The translations under genes and the position numbers were made by a program. This document shows positions 1 through 8,570 of a stretch of 35,854 nucleotides of DNA, piece by piece (within the stretch, counting starts at the first letter, position 1; each line of letters opens with the position of its first letter). A model generated the notes under the pieces. It was not told the origin of the DNA, searched no databases, and was given only the letters and a program-made list of their open reading frames with translations. Source of the stretch: Limnohabitans sp. (GTDB lineage Bacteria > Pseudomonadota > Gammaproteobacteria > Burkholderiales > Burkholderiaceae_C); contig SHXD01000030.1 in assembly GCA_009693505.1 (NCBI GenBank), positions 1 through 35,854 of the forward strand, in the 5' to 3' direction.

Positions 1-121
1 GGACGTTGTTTTTTTTTAACACTTACGAAAGTCACAATAGTAATTTTCTCGTTTTTGTCACATATTTGAGTTGTGAGTTTTGAAATATAAATTTTGGTCT
101 TTTTTGCCCGCACACTTGTGT

Positions 122-182
122 TTGGATGCAAAGAAAAGTCTATTATTATATTCAGTCTCATAATCATTTAGAAACAAAAGGA
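122..182 (+). promoter_or_regulatory. Upstream region of the TonB receptor gene: RBS and weak regulatory motifs
   Basis: The 189 bases before the receptor gene are AT-rich. A clear Shine-Dalgarno sequence, AAAGGA, lies at 177-182, seven bases before the ATG, and fixes the start. A -10-like CATAAT is at 159-164 but has no good -35 at the right distance. The stretch at 153-171 matches about 11 of 19 positions of the Fur consensus, almost all in its right half (ATAATCATT at 160-168). That is only suggestive of iron control. Confidence 0.35.
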
Positions 183-189
183 TTCAATA

Positions 190-2874
190 ATGCCTAAATT
201 TAAAATCAGCACCCTGAACCGCCACCTTTGGTTGGCTTTTGGTGGCACTGCTTTGACCCTCGCGAGCATGCAAGTTGCACAAGCTCAACAGGTTGAAACA
301 GTGACCATTACAGGTTCTTCCATCAAACGTTCAATTGAAAACCAAAGTGCCCTGCCCGTTTCTATCTACTCAGCTGATGAGTTGAGATCTGTGGGCGTGA
401 CTTCTACAGAAGAAATTGTGCAACGTATTTCAGCCAGCCAATCTAGCACGGGCGGCAGCCAAAGCATTGGCTCTGGCACCGGTGGTGGCTCTTACGCCAG
501 CTTGCGAGGTTTGGGTGCCAACAAAACCTTGATTTTGTTAAATGGCCGTCGTTTAGCCTTCTTCGGCATTGGCGCTAGCGCCGTTGACTTGAACGCTATT
601 CCCTTTGCAGCGCTCGACCGCATTGAAGTCTTGCGTGATGGCGCTTCTGCCATTTACGGCACAGACGCCGTTGGTGGTGTGATCAACTTCATTACGAAAC
701 GTGATTACCAGGGCATGGACCTGGCCGTTGAAAATACCACGCCATCAGCTGCTGGTGGTCAAATCAAACGCTTCACCTTTTCGGGTGGCCAAGGCTCTTT
801 GTCTAAAGACGGTTACAACTTGTGGTTCTCTTTGGACAACAAGACTCAAGCATCTGCAAAGGCTACTGATCGCGCCTTTGGTGCAACAGGTGTGATCCCT
901 GCGTCCGGCTTGAACAAAACTTCCGGAACTAGCTTCCCTGCTAACTTCAACTACTACAACACGGCAGGCGCCATCAAGTCTGGCAACATCACAGCGCCAA
1001 CTTGCGCGCCGCCGGGCTCTATCTTTATCAGCGGCACCACTTGCCGTTACGATTACACCTCAGCCATTGACATCATCCCTCAAACAGAAAACCTGAACAT
1101 CAATACCAAGGGTTCGTTCCGTTTGAGTGGCAATCGTTTGTTGACAATTGAAGCCGTTCACTCAGAAAACACCAACGTTTCTCGCGTTGCACCAGACCCA
1201 GTGACAGGCATGAGTATGCCCATCACTAGCCCCTTCTATCCCAAAGCTTTTACAGGTTTGGATGCGACCAAAGCCTTGTTCGGTATTGGCTGGCGCATGG
1301 TTCCCGCAGGTCGTCGTGAAAACACTTCTAACGCAACAGCCAACCGTGTTGTGGTTGATTTGTCAGGTGTTGAAGGCGCATGGGATTACAAAACTGGCTT
1401 CTACTCAGCTTCCAGCACTGTCTCTGATGGCCCTACCAACGGTTATGTCAGCAAAACCAAAATTCAAGCAGGTGTGACCAGTGGCTTGTTGAACCCATTT
1501 GGTAGCAACACCCAAGCTGCGCTTGATTACATCGATGCTGCCAAAGCGCGTGGTACGTTCTCCACAGGTCGTGGCACAGCCACAGGTGTAGACGCTCGTT
1601 TCAACCGTGACTGGTTCAAGATGGATGGCGGCAATGCAGCCATTTCTTTGGGCGCAGAAGCTCGACGTGAGGCTTACAACACGGACACTGATGATGCATT
1701 GGTTTCAAGCGTTCCTTCTGCTGGTCGTAGCCCTTATCACGTGAGTAAAGACAAGGCAAATCGTGATGTGACAGCACTGGTGGCTGAAGCTTTGTTCCCT
1801 GTGTCCAAGCAGTTGGAATTGCAAGCCGCTTTGCGCGCTGACAATTACAGCGATTTTGGTAGCAGCGTGAACCCCAAAGTTGGCTTCCGTTACACCTTGT
1901 CACCAACCGCTGTGTTGCGTGGTTCTGCTAACACGGGTTTCCGCGCACCTTCGCTGGATGACGTGTTCGGCCCACAGGCTCGCACTTTCTCTAGCAACGC
2001 CATGGACGATGCCATTTTGTGCCCCAAAGGTGTGCCCACCGCTGCAGGTATTCAATCGCGCGACTGCGGCCAACAGACACAGGCCTTGACCGGCGGCAAC
2101 CCAGATGTGAAGCCTGAAAAATCCAAGGCAGTCACGTTCGGAACGGCCTTCCAGCCAGCGAAAAATCTGTTGATGACCGTTGACTACTGGAACGTGCGTG
2201 TGAACAACCAAATCAGTTCGTTCCCAGAGCAGTCCATTTTTGACGACCAAGCCAAGTACGCGAGCAAAATTGTGCGATGCAACACGCTGAGCACAGCTGA
2301 AGCTGCGAATTGGGAGCGTTGCCAGGTGTTGGCCGGCTCTAACGCCATTGCCTACATCAAAACATTGACCGACAACTTGGGCAATGTGAAGACCAATGGC
2401 TTGGACTTCAGTGCAGCTTATACAACCACCATCGCCGGCTTGAAGACCAACTTCACCTACGACGGCACCTATGTGAACAGCTACCAATACCAACGTGAAA
2501 TCGGCGGCGAGTACGTTGAAAATGCTGGTAAGTACAAAGATGCAAGCCCCATCTTCCGATGGAAGCACAACCTGACCAGCACCATGGCGCAAGGTAACTA
2601 CCGTTACAGCACCGGCGTGCGTTACATGTCTGGTTACACCGATGAGAATGCCGATCCTTCATACATCAATGAAGTCAAGTCATACGCATTGGTTGACTTT
2701 GGCGTGAGCTACACAGGCATGAAGAACCTGACATTGGGCGCTGTGCTGCGTAACGTGTTTGATACAAAACCACCTTTCTCTAACCAAGGTGCTACGTTCC
2801 AACAAGGCTACGACCCACGCTACACAGACCCCCTGGGTCGTGCAATGGTTGTGAAAGCGAACTATAAGTTCTAA
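190..2874 (+). CDS. TonB-dependent outer-membrane receptor
   Basis: Ligand-gated outer-membrane transporter powered by TonB-ExbB-ExbD. Residues 1-32 form a signal peptide ending AQA before Gln33. A TonB-box-like ETVTITG follows at 36-42, then the plug domain to about residue 175 with the typical RGLG, LNGRR and EVLRDGASAIYGTDAVGG motifs. The rest is a beta-barrel ending in a terminal Phe894, as expected for BAM-assembled barrels. The protein has exactly six cysteines in three close pairs (272/285, 611/626, 697/711), which probably form disulfides in surface loops. The length of 894 residues is normal. No transport partner lies next to it, so the ligand cannot be named. The plug motifs resemble the large group of receptors not restricted to siderophores. 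The gene is monocistronic and ends at a strong terminator. Confidence 0.95.
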   Translation: MPKFKISTLNRHLWLAFGGTALTLASMQVAQAQQVETVTITGSSIKRSIENQSALPVSIYSADELRSVGVTSTEEIVQRISASQSSTGGSQSIGSGTGGGSYASLRGLGANKTLILLNGRRLAFFGIGASAVDLNAIPFAALDRIEVLRDGASAIYGTDAVGGVINFITKRDYQGMDLAVENTTPSAAGGQIKRFTFSGGQGSLSKDGYNLWFSLDNKTQASAKATDRAFGATGVIPASGLNKTSGTSFPANFNYYNTAGAIKSGNITAPTCAPPGSIFISGTTCRYDYTSAIDIIPQTENLNINTKGSFRLSGNRLLTIEAVHSENTNVSRVAPDPVTGMSMPITSPFYPKAFTGLDATKALFGIGWRMVPAGRRENTSNATANRVVVDLSGVEGAWDYKTGFYSASSTVSDGPTNGYVSKTKIQAGVTSGLLNPFGSNTQAALDYIDAAKARGTFSTGRGTATGVDARFNRDWFKMDGGNAAISLGAEARREAYNTDTDDALVSSVPSAGRSPYHVSKDKANRDVTALVAEALFPVSKQLELQAALRADNYSDFGSSVNPKVGFRYTLSPTAVLRGSANTGFRAPSLDDVFGPQARTFSSNAMDDAILCPKGVPTAAGIQSRDCGQQTQALTGGNPDVKPEKSKAVTFGTAFQPAKNLLMTVDYWNVRVNNQISSFPEQSIFDDQAKYASKIVRCNTLSTAEAANWERCQVLAGSNAIAYIKTLTDNLGNVKTNGLDFSAAYTTTIAGLKTNFTYDGTYVNSYQYQREIGGEYVENAGKYKDASPIFRWKHNLTSTMAQGNYRYSTGVRYMSGYTDENADPSYINEVKSYALVDFGVSYTGMKNLTLGAVLRNVFDTKPPFSNQGATFQQGYDPRYTDPLGRAMVVKANYKF

Positions 2875-2916
2875 TCCAAAAAACCTCAGATAGGTTCTGG
2901 GGCTTAGCCAAAAAAA

Positions 2917-2941
2917 GAACCGCTCCTCGGAGCGGTTTTTT
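2917..2941. terminator. Bidirectional intrinsic terminator
   Basis: A 9-bp perfect stem (AACCGCTCC / GGAGCGGTT) has a 2-base TC loop and is followed by a T run on the plus strand. It is preceded by a run of seven A on the plus strand, which gives a T run on the other strand. It lies between the convergent receptor and decarboxylase genes and should serve both. Confidence 0.9.
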
Positions 2942-2955
2942 CATGGCTGTGTCAA

Positions 2956-5238
2956 TCAAGATTTAGGAGCAACGCGCACGCAATCAGCAAAGTAACGCTT
3001 CACGCCGTCATCGCCCTTCTCTTCCACCAAACCATGAATATCGGTTTCAAAGCCGGGGCATTGAAGATTGAACTCGCGTGAAAACTTGAGGTAATCCACA
3101 ATTTTCTTATTGAAAACTTCACCAGGCACCAACAAAGGAATACCTGGTGGGTAAGGCGTCACAAGCCCCACCGTGATGCGACCTTCTAGCTCATCAATCG
3201 ACACACGCTCCGTTTGGCGACGTGCAATGTGCGCAAAAGCATCTGCTGGCGTCATGGCCGGCGTTAGGTCAGACAAATACATTTCAGTGGTCAGCCGTGC
3301 CACATCGTATTTGGCATACAGCGTGTGAATGTGCTGGCACAAATCGCGCAAACCCATGCGTTCATATTTGGGCTGCTTCTGGCAAAACTCCGGCATGATG
3401 CGCCACATGGGTTGGTTGCGATCGTAGTCGTCCTTGAACTGCTGCAATGCCGTGAGCAAAGAATTCCATCGACCTTTGGTAATGCCAATGGTGAACATGA
3501 TGAAGAAACTGTACAAGCCGGTTTTCTCAACCACCACGCCGTGTTCCGTTAGAAACTTAGTAAGCACTGAAGCCGGAATACCTGTTTTATCGAACTTGCC
3601 ATCCAAGTTCAAGCCGGGCGTGACAAGGGTGGCCTTGATGGGGTCAAGCATATTAAAGCCATCGGCCATTTGACCAAACCCGTGCCACTTGCCACCCTTC
3701 TTTTTGGGGTCACTGCGCAGAATCCAATCCTCGGCACGACCAATGCCTTCATCGACCAAATTTTCGGGTCCCCACACCTTGAACCACCAGTCCTTGCCGT
3801 ACTCATCATCGACTTTTCGCATGGCACGGCGGAAGTCCAGGGCCTCGGCAATGCTTTCTTCAACCAAGGCTGTGCCGCCGGGCGGCTCCATCATGGCAGC
3901 CGCTACGTCACAGCTGGCAATGATGCTGTACTGAGGACTGGTGCTGGTGTGCATCAAATACGCCTCGTTGAACAAGTGACGATCTAGCTTGGTGTTTTGC
4001 GAGTCTTGGATGAGCACATGGCTGGCCTGGCTGATACCGGCCAACAATTTGTGAATTGATTGCGTGGAATAGACCAATGAATGTTGAGGTCGTGGGCGTT
4101 TTTTGCCCATGGCGTGGTAAGTGCCGTAAAAAGGATGGAAGGCAGCATGAGGCAACCATGCTTCATCGAAGTGTAGATTTTCAACATAACCATCGAGCAT
4201 GCCTTTGATGGTTTCCGTGTTGTACAAAACGCCGTCATAAGTTGATTGCGTCAAGGTCATGACCCTTGGCTTTACTTTTTTGGCGTCCACCCCTTTGAGA
4301 AGAGGGTTGGCTTTGATCTTGGCCTGAATGCTGGCCACCGCAAACTCTTTTTGCGGAATAGGCCCAATGATGCCGTAGTGATTGCGTGTTGGCTTCAAGA
4401 AAACAGGGATGGCACCCGTCATGATGATGGCGTGCAAAATGGACTTGTGACAATTGCGATCGACCACCACCACATCACCTGGCGCAACAGCGTGGTGCCA
4501 CACTATTTTATTGGATGTGCTGGTGCCATTGGTCACAAAGAAACAATGGTCGGCATTGAAAATACGAGCTGCATTGCGTTCGCTTTCACCAATGGCGCCG
4601 TTATGGTCTAACAATTGACCCAACTCTTCCACGGCGTTGCACACGTCTGCGCGCAGCATGTTCTCACCATAAAACTGATGGTACATCTGCCCCACAGGAC
4701 TCTTCAAAAATGCCACACCACCAGAATGACCAGGGCAGTGCCAAGAATAAGATCCGTCTTCGGCATAGTCCAACAAAGCTTTGAAGAAGGGAGGTTGAAC
4801 ACCTTCTAAATAACTTTTGGCTTCGCGAATGATGTGGCGCGACACAAACTCTGGCGTGTCCTCAAACATGTGAATGAAGCCATGCAACTCTCGCAAGATG
4901 TCGTTGGGTATATGGCGTGATGTTTTTGTTTCACCATAAATGTAAATAGGCACATCTGCATTTTTGCGGCGGACCTCTTCAATGAATGCGCGCAGACTTA
5001 AAACAGCAGGATCTAAATCGGGTCCGGGGGTGAACTCTTCATCGTCGATCGATAAGATGAAAGCACTGGCCCTCGACTGCTGCTGCGCAAACTGAGACAG
5101 ATCGCCATAACTGGTCACACCCAGAACCTCAAAGCCTTCTGTTTCAATGGCTTGAGCTAACGCACGGATGCCCAGTCCAGAAGTGTTCTCAGAGCGGTAG
5201 TCTTCGTCGATGATGACGATTGGAAAACGAAATTTCAT
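2956..5238 (-). CDS. PLP-dependent Orn/Lys/Arg decarboxylase (arginine-type likely)
   Basis: Fold-type I basic amino-acid decarboxylase that converts arginine, lysine or ornithine to its diamine plus CO2, consuming a proton in the cytoplasm. The 760-residue length fits the inducible AdiA/LdcI/SpeF family. Visible parts are an N-terminal response-regulator-like wing domain (about 1-125), the PGHSGG motif, the NGTSTSNK stretch, and the PLP-binding Lys397 in TQSIHK. The C-terminal domain contains PYPPGIP and CPGFETDIHG. The frame is open upstream to 5322, but family alignment starts at MKFRFPIVIID, so the ATG at 5236-5238 is preferred. The stretch around TKGRWNSLL and the following MPE motif look more like AdiA than lysine decarboxylase, but substrate specificity is not proven. 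No antiporter gene of the AdiC or CadB type is adjacent. Confidence 0.92.
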   Translation of the reverse strand: MKFRFPIVIIDEDYRSENTSGLGIRALAQAIETEGFEVLGVTSYGDLSQFAQQQSRASAFILSIDDEEFTPGPDLDPAVLSLRAFIEEVRRKNADVPIYIYGETKTSRHIPNDILRELHGFIHMFEDTPEFVSRHIIREAKSYLEGVQPPFFKALLDYAEDGSYSWHCPGHSGGVAFLKSPVGQMYHQFYGENMLRADVCNAVEELGQLLDHNGAIGESERNAARIFNADHCFFVTNGTSTSNKIVWHHAVAPGDVVVVDRNCHKSILHAIIMTGAIPVFLKPTRNHYGIIGPIPQKEFAVASIQAKIKANPLLKGVDAKKVKPRVMTLTQSTYDGVLYNTETIKGMLDGYVENLHFDEAWLPHAAFHPFYGTYHAMGKKRPRPQHSLVYSTQSIHKLLAGISQASHVLIQDSQNTKLDRHLFNEAYLMHTSTSPQYSIIASCDVAAAMMEPPGGTALVEESIAEALDFRRAMRKVDDEYGKDWWFKVWGPENLVDEGIGRAEDWILRSDPKKKGGKWHGFGQMADGFNMLDPIKATLVTPGLNLDGKFDKTGIPASVLTKFLTEHGVVVEKTGLYSFFIMFTIGITKGRWNSLLTALQQFKDDYDRNQPMWRIMPEFCQKQPKYERMGLRDLCQHIHTLYAKYDVARLTTEMYLSDLTPAMTPADAFAHIARRQTERVSIDELEGRITVGLVTPYPPGIPLLVPGEVFNKKIVDYLKFSREFNLQCPGFETDIHGLVEEKGDDGVKRYFADCVRVAPKS

Positions 5239-5341
5239 GGGGCCACCGCCTTGGGTCAAAAAAGTAAACAACAGGGGCAAAGTGTAATGAATAAACGGCC
5301 CCACAGTGGCATTTGGGCTCAAGAATCTATACCTAAACTGC

Positions 5342-5347
5342 TATACT
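5342..5347 (+). promoter_or_regulatory. Probable -10 element of the tRNA-Ser gene
   Basis: TATACT matches the sigma70 -10 consensus in five of six positions and lies ten bases before the mature tRNA. No convincing -35 is seen at 16-18 bases upstream, so this is a partial promoter call. Confidence 0.4.
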
Positions 5348-5356
5348 CAAAAGCTC

Positions 5357-5446
5357 GGAGCGGTGGATGAGTGGTTTAAGTCGCACGCCTGGAAAGCGTG
5401 TGTGGGTTTATCCCCACCGCGGGTTCGAATCCCGCCTGCTCCGCCA
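5357..5446 (+). tRNA. tRNA-Ser (anticodon GGA)
   Basis: The 90-base cloverleaf includes an encoded CCA. The acceptor stem GGAGCGG pairs with CTGCTCC (one G-U), followed by discriminator G5443 and CCA 5444-5446. The anticodon stem CACGC/GCGTG (5384-5388 with 5396-5400) encloses a seven-base loop with GGA at 5391-5393, which reads UCC and UCU serine codons. A long variable arm (GTGGG/CCCAC) marks the serine class II type, and the T arm GCGGG-TTCGAAT-CCCGC is perfect. The gene is divergent from the decarboxylase. No integrase or repeat of the tRNA 3' end is seen, so it does not look like an occupied integration site. Confidence 0.97.
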
Positions 5447-5452
5447 TCTTTA

Positions 5453-5488
5453 AAACCCTGCTAGAACTCTGTTTTAGTGGGGTTTGTT
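5453..5488 (+). terminator. Strong hairpin after tRNA-Ser, probable tRNA terminator or MFS leader structure
   Basis: The arms 5453-5467 and 5471-5485 form an uninterrupted 15-bp stem with three G-U pairs around a three-base TCT loop. It is followed by only a short T-rich tail (GTTTGTT). The hairpin starts seven bases after the tRNA CCA and ends 12 bases before the MFS ATG. It therefore either ends the tRNA transcript or folds the 5' leader of the transporter mRNA. Confidence 0.6.
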
Positions 5489-5497
5489 ACGAAGCGC

Positions 5498-6769
5498 ATG
5501 AACATTTTCAGAAGCCCTCTGTTCAAAATCCCCGGTTACAGGCGGATGTGGTTTTCTATCCTGTTCAGCAATTTGGGTGGGCAAATCACCCTGCTTGCGC
5601 TGCCCCTCACGGCCGTTTTCCTGTTGGACGCTTCACCCACCCAAATGGGCCTTCTCACCGCCATGGAAATTGCGCCCTTTGTGCTGCTTTCATTGCCCGG
5701 TGGCGTGCTACTTGATCGCATGCAAAAACTACCTGTCTACATCGCTGGCGAGATTGTCATGGGATTGTCATTGTTAAGCATTCCTTTGGCTTGGGCATTT
5801 GACTTCCTGACCATTGACCTCATGTATGCCGTGAGCTTCGCTTTGGGTGCGGTCTACACCATTGCTGGCTCAGCATCTCAATTGGTACTCACCCAACTGG
5901 TTGGGCGCGACAAATTGGTTGAAGCCTATTCACAAAATGCCATTGCCAGTTCCATGGCAGAAGTGATGGGGCCTGGACTGGCTGGCATCTTAATCAGAGT
6001 GTTTGGTGCACCCTTGGCGCTGGTGATGGACGCCTTGCTGTTGATTGGCTCTGTTCTCATGCTCAAAGGCATTCGCATCCATGAGGAAGTGCCGCCTAGG
6101 TCTACATGGAAAGACAGGTCTTTCAAAGAAGAATTGATGAAAGGTCTCAACTTTGTCCGCTCGCATCCCATGCTTCTCGAAATGGCGGCCATTGTGGGTG
6201 CGTGGCAATTTTTTGCACAAATGGCGCTATCTGTGCAGATTATTTTTGCGGTCAAGGACTTAGGGCTTGATGAAACTTTGGTTGCCTCAAGTTTTATTGC
6301 CATGGGTCTTGGGTCTGTTTTAGGCGGAATGGCTGGCCCGCCCATCTCAAAAAAAATTGGCTTAGGCCCGGCACTCATTGTGGGGATTGCAATTACCTCT
6401 GTTGGCTGGATCAGTCTTTTGTTGTTTGAGGGCTTGCTGCCCAGTATTTTTTTGTTTTCTTGGATGCTCATTTGCTTTAGCTGGGGCGCCACCTTGCTCT
6501 TCGTGAATTTTTTATCTCTCAGGCAAGCGTTCACACCCACAGAACTTTTAGGACGCATGACCACCACCATGCGCTGGTTAATTACTTTGCCTGCCGCTCC
6601 AGGCGCGCTTTTAGGCGGCTGGATGGCGGAACAGATTGGCATGCGAAGTTCACTTCTGTGCGCGGGCGTAGGCACACTGTTGGTGGCCTTGGTTGCCACT
6701 GCACGGCCCCACTTGAAATCAATTCATCAATTGCCTGAAATAAAAGACTCAACGCTTCATTCGAGTTGA
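5498..6769 (+). CDS. MFS transporter, EntS-like exporter group
   Basis: Major facilitator superfamily transporter of 423 residues with about 12 hydrophobic segments. The first half opens with SPLFKIPGYRRMW, then a helix with SNLGGQITLLALPL and the loop PGGVLLDRMQ, an MFS signature-like A-motif. A conserved glycine-rich stretch (AMGLGSVLGG) occurs in the second half. This is the pattern of the MFS_3/EntS-like group of proton-driven exporters. The substrate cannot be read from sequence. A GTG at 5477 is also in frame but lies inside the stem of the preceding hairpin, so the ATG at 5498 is preferred, although no strong Shine-Dalgarno is visible. It stands alone, convergent with the peptide ABC operon at a 20-base gap. 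Confidence 0.88.
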   Translation: MNIFRSPLFKIPGYRRMWFSILFSNLGGQITLLALPLTAVFLLDASPTQMGLLTAMEIAPFVLLSLPGGVLLDRMQKLPVYIAGEIVMGLSLLSIPLAWAFDFLTIDLMYAVSFALGAVYTIAGSASQLVLTQLVGRDKLVEAYSQNAIASSMAEVMGPGLAGILIRVFGAPLALVMDALLLIGSVLMLKGIRIHEEVPPRSTWKDRSFKEELMKGLNFVRSHPMLLEMAAIVGAWQFFAQMALSVQIIFAVKDLGLDETLVASSFIAMGLGSVLGGMAGPPISKKIGLGPALIVGIAITSVGWISLLLFEGLLPSIFLFSWMLICFSWGATLLFVNFLSLRQAFTPTELLGRMTTTMRWLITLPAAPGALLGGWMAEQIGMRSSLLCAGVGTLLVALVATARPHLKSIHQLPEIKDSTLHSS

Positions 6770-6771
6770 GT
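6736..6771 (-). terminator. Putative terminator of the peptide ABC operon, inside the MFS 3' end
   Basis: On the minus strand a 7-bp stem (ACTCAAC / GTTGAGT, 6747-6753 with 6765-6771) has an 11-base loop and is followed by the T-rich stretch TCTTTTATTT. It lies about 19 bases past the stop of the fused ATPase gene and overlaps the last codons and stop of the convergent MFS gene. The stem is weak, so confidence is moderate. Confidence 0.4.
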
Positions 6772-6789
6772 ACCCAGAAAGATGCAGCC

Positions 6790-8547
6790 TTAAACGCTAA
6801 TCGTTTCTTGTACTTTTGGCACAGCCGCCAACAATGTCTGTGTATAGGCGTGCTGCGGCGCCTGGTAAATTTGAGCGGCATCACCTTGCTCCACCACATG
6901 ACCTTGGTTCATGACCAGCAATGAGTCGGACATGTAGCGCACCACTTCCAAATCGTGCGAGATGAACAAGTAACTAAGGCCTAATTCTTTCTGAAGATCT
7001 TTCAGCAAGTTAAGGACTTGAGCTTGAACCGAAACGTCCAAGGCTGAAACAGCCTCATCGAGCACCACCACCTCAGGTGACAAGCTCAAAGATCGGGCAA
7101 TGGCAATACGCTGTCGCTGCCCACCCGAAAACTCAAAAGGATAACGCTTCAAAGCAGATGCAGGCATACCGACTTTGTCTAGCAAACTGAGAGATTGTTT
7201 CTCCCAATCTGCGCTGTTAGCGCCAATGCCGTGCAGTTGCATGGGTTCACTCAAAATTTCACCCACTGTAAATCGCGGATTCAAAGATGCATACGGATTT
7301 TGAAAAACAATCTGAAGCCTGCGCTTGTAAGCCGCAAATTCGGAGTTCGACATGTCAAACAAATTTTTCCCGTCAAAAAACACCTTGCCGGCTGTGGCTT
7401 CGTGAAGCCTAAGTAGACACAAGCCCACAGTGGTTTTACCTGAGCCTGACTCGCCAACCAAGCCTACCGTTTGACCGCGCATCAATTGAAAACTGACATT
7501 TTCAACCGCAACAAAATCATCGCTTTGGAACCACGGCCCAGACCGTTTGAACACTTTGCGAAGTCCTTGTACTTCTAACAAGGGCTTGTCTAGATTTGGT
7601 TTTGCAACAGACATGGCTGGTGCATCGAGCGATGGCGCAATGGGTAAGGGCGCACTTTCACCTGAGCTGGTAGACATCCAATCGTCAATGGTTAACAGCC
7701 GCTTGCCTTGCCGATCTATGCTGGGACGGCAACTTAGCAGGGCCTTGGTGTAGGGGTCTTGGGGTTGGCTAAACAATGTTCGAACAGGCCCGGCCTCACG
7801 AACGGTGCCTTTGCGCATCACCACAGCATGATCAGCCACTTCGCTGACCAAGCCCAAATCGTGTGTGATAAAAAGCATGGCCATTCGGCGCCTCTCGCGC
7901 AATTCGGCTAGAAGTAACAAAATTTGGCGCTGTACAGTCACATCCAAAGCTGTCGTAGGTTCATCTGCAATCAACAGTTCAGGCTCACAGGCCAATGCCA
8001 TGGCAATCATGACGCGTTGCTGTTGGCCACCCGACAGCTCATGCGGGTAAGCATTGACGCGTTTTTGAGGCTCGGGTATGCCCACTTCTTCAAGGAGCTC
8101 ACAAGCGCGCGCAGTGGCCTGTTTGTTTGAAACATGCTTGTGAGCTTTCAACATTTCAGCCAGCTGAAAGCCGACTGTGTACACCGGGTTCAGTGACGCC
8201 ATGGGGTCTTGAAAGATCATGGCAATTCGAGAGCCTCGAATGAGTTGCCAATCTGTCCTTGAAAGATTCAACAAAGAGCGGTTGTCATAATTGATGGCTG
8301 AATGCAATCCAACGATGGCATTTTGAGGCGGCAACAAGCCCATGATGGCCAAAGCACTGACCGACTTGCCACTGCCAGACTCGCCCACCAACGCAACTGT
8401 GCGTTCACGAGGGATGACAAAAGAAACCGACTCAACAGCTCGAACAGGTGCCTTGGAGGCACTGATGAAATCGACGGTCAGATTTTTAACTTCCAACAAA
8501 TTGTCAGAAATTTGCGCAATGGGTGGAGGGTATCTGCGTGTTGCCAT
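6790..8547 (-). CDS. Oligopeptide ABC importer ATPase, two fused ATP-binding domains
   Basis: Energises peptide import as a single chain carrying both nucleotide-binding domains (585 residues), as in YejF or GsiA. Domain 1 has Walker A GESGSGKS at 55-62, signature LSGGQQQR at 171-178 and Walker B LLIADE at 191-196. After a linker (about 275-320) domain 2 has Walker A GESGSGKT at 365-372, signature FSGGQRQR at 473-480 and Walker B VVVLDE at 493-498. Both copies look catalytically complete. The C-terminal oligopeptide-transporter extension (PYTKALL, HAYTQTLL) is present after each domain. It is the last gene of the operon, 23 bases after the permease gene. The ATG at 8545-8547 is taken as start. 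Confidence 0.93.
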   Translation of the reverse strand: MATRRYPPPIAQISDNLLEVKNLTVDFISASKAPVRAVESVSFVIPRERTVALVGESGSGKSVSALAIMGLLPPQNAIVGLHSAINYDNRSLLNLSRTDWQLIRGSRIAMIFQDPMASLNPVYTVGFQLAEMLKAHKHVSNKQATARACELLEEVGIPEPQKRVNAYPHELSGGQQQRVMIAMALACEPELLIADEPTTALDVTVQRQILLLLAELRERRRMAMLFITHDLGLVSEVADHAVVMRKGTVREAGPVRTLFSQPQDPYTKALLSCRPSIDRQGKRLLTIDDWMSTSSGESAPLPIAPSLDAPAMSVAKPNLDKPLLEVQGLRKVFKRSGPWFQSDDFVAVENVSFQLMRGQTVGLVGESGSGKTTVGLCLLRLHEATAGKVFFDGKNLFDMSNSEFAAYKRRLQIVFQNPYASLNPRFTVGEILSEPMQLHGIGANSADWEKQSLSLLDKVGMPASALKRYPFEFSGGQRQRIAIARSLSLSPEVVVLDEAVSALDVSVQAQVLNLLKDLQKELGLSYLFISHDLEVVRYMSDSLLVMNQGHVVEQGDAAQIYQAPQHAYTQTLLAAVPKVQETISV

Positions 8548-8570
8548 GTCAAGTATTCAATGAATGAGGC

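Noticed and set aside
1900..2592. Antisense open frame of 230 codons inside the TonB receptor gene
   Set aside because: No domain, no ribosome binding site and complete overlap with well-supported barrel sequence.
5354..5364. Eleven bases (CTCGGAGCGGT) shared by the tRNA-Ser 5' end and the terminator at 2926
   Set aside because: Short GC-rich coincidence. No longer repeat, integrase or mobile-element sign connects the two places.
5357..5446. tRNA-Ser as an integration site for a mobile element
   Set aside because: No duplicated tRNA 3' end, integrase or foreign-looking gene content within the window.
5926..6699. Antisense open frame of 257 codons inside the MFS gene
   Set aside because: It lies fully opposite a convincing transporter, shows no recognisable domain and has a composition expected from the reverse of hydrophobic codons.
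6792..6806. Small hairpin AAACG-n5-CGTTT as plus-strand terminator of the MFS gene
   Set aside because: Only five mostly weak pairs and an interrupted T stretch; not enough for a call.
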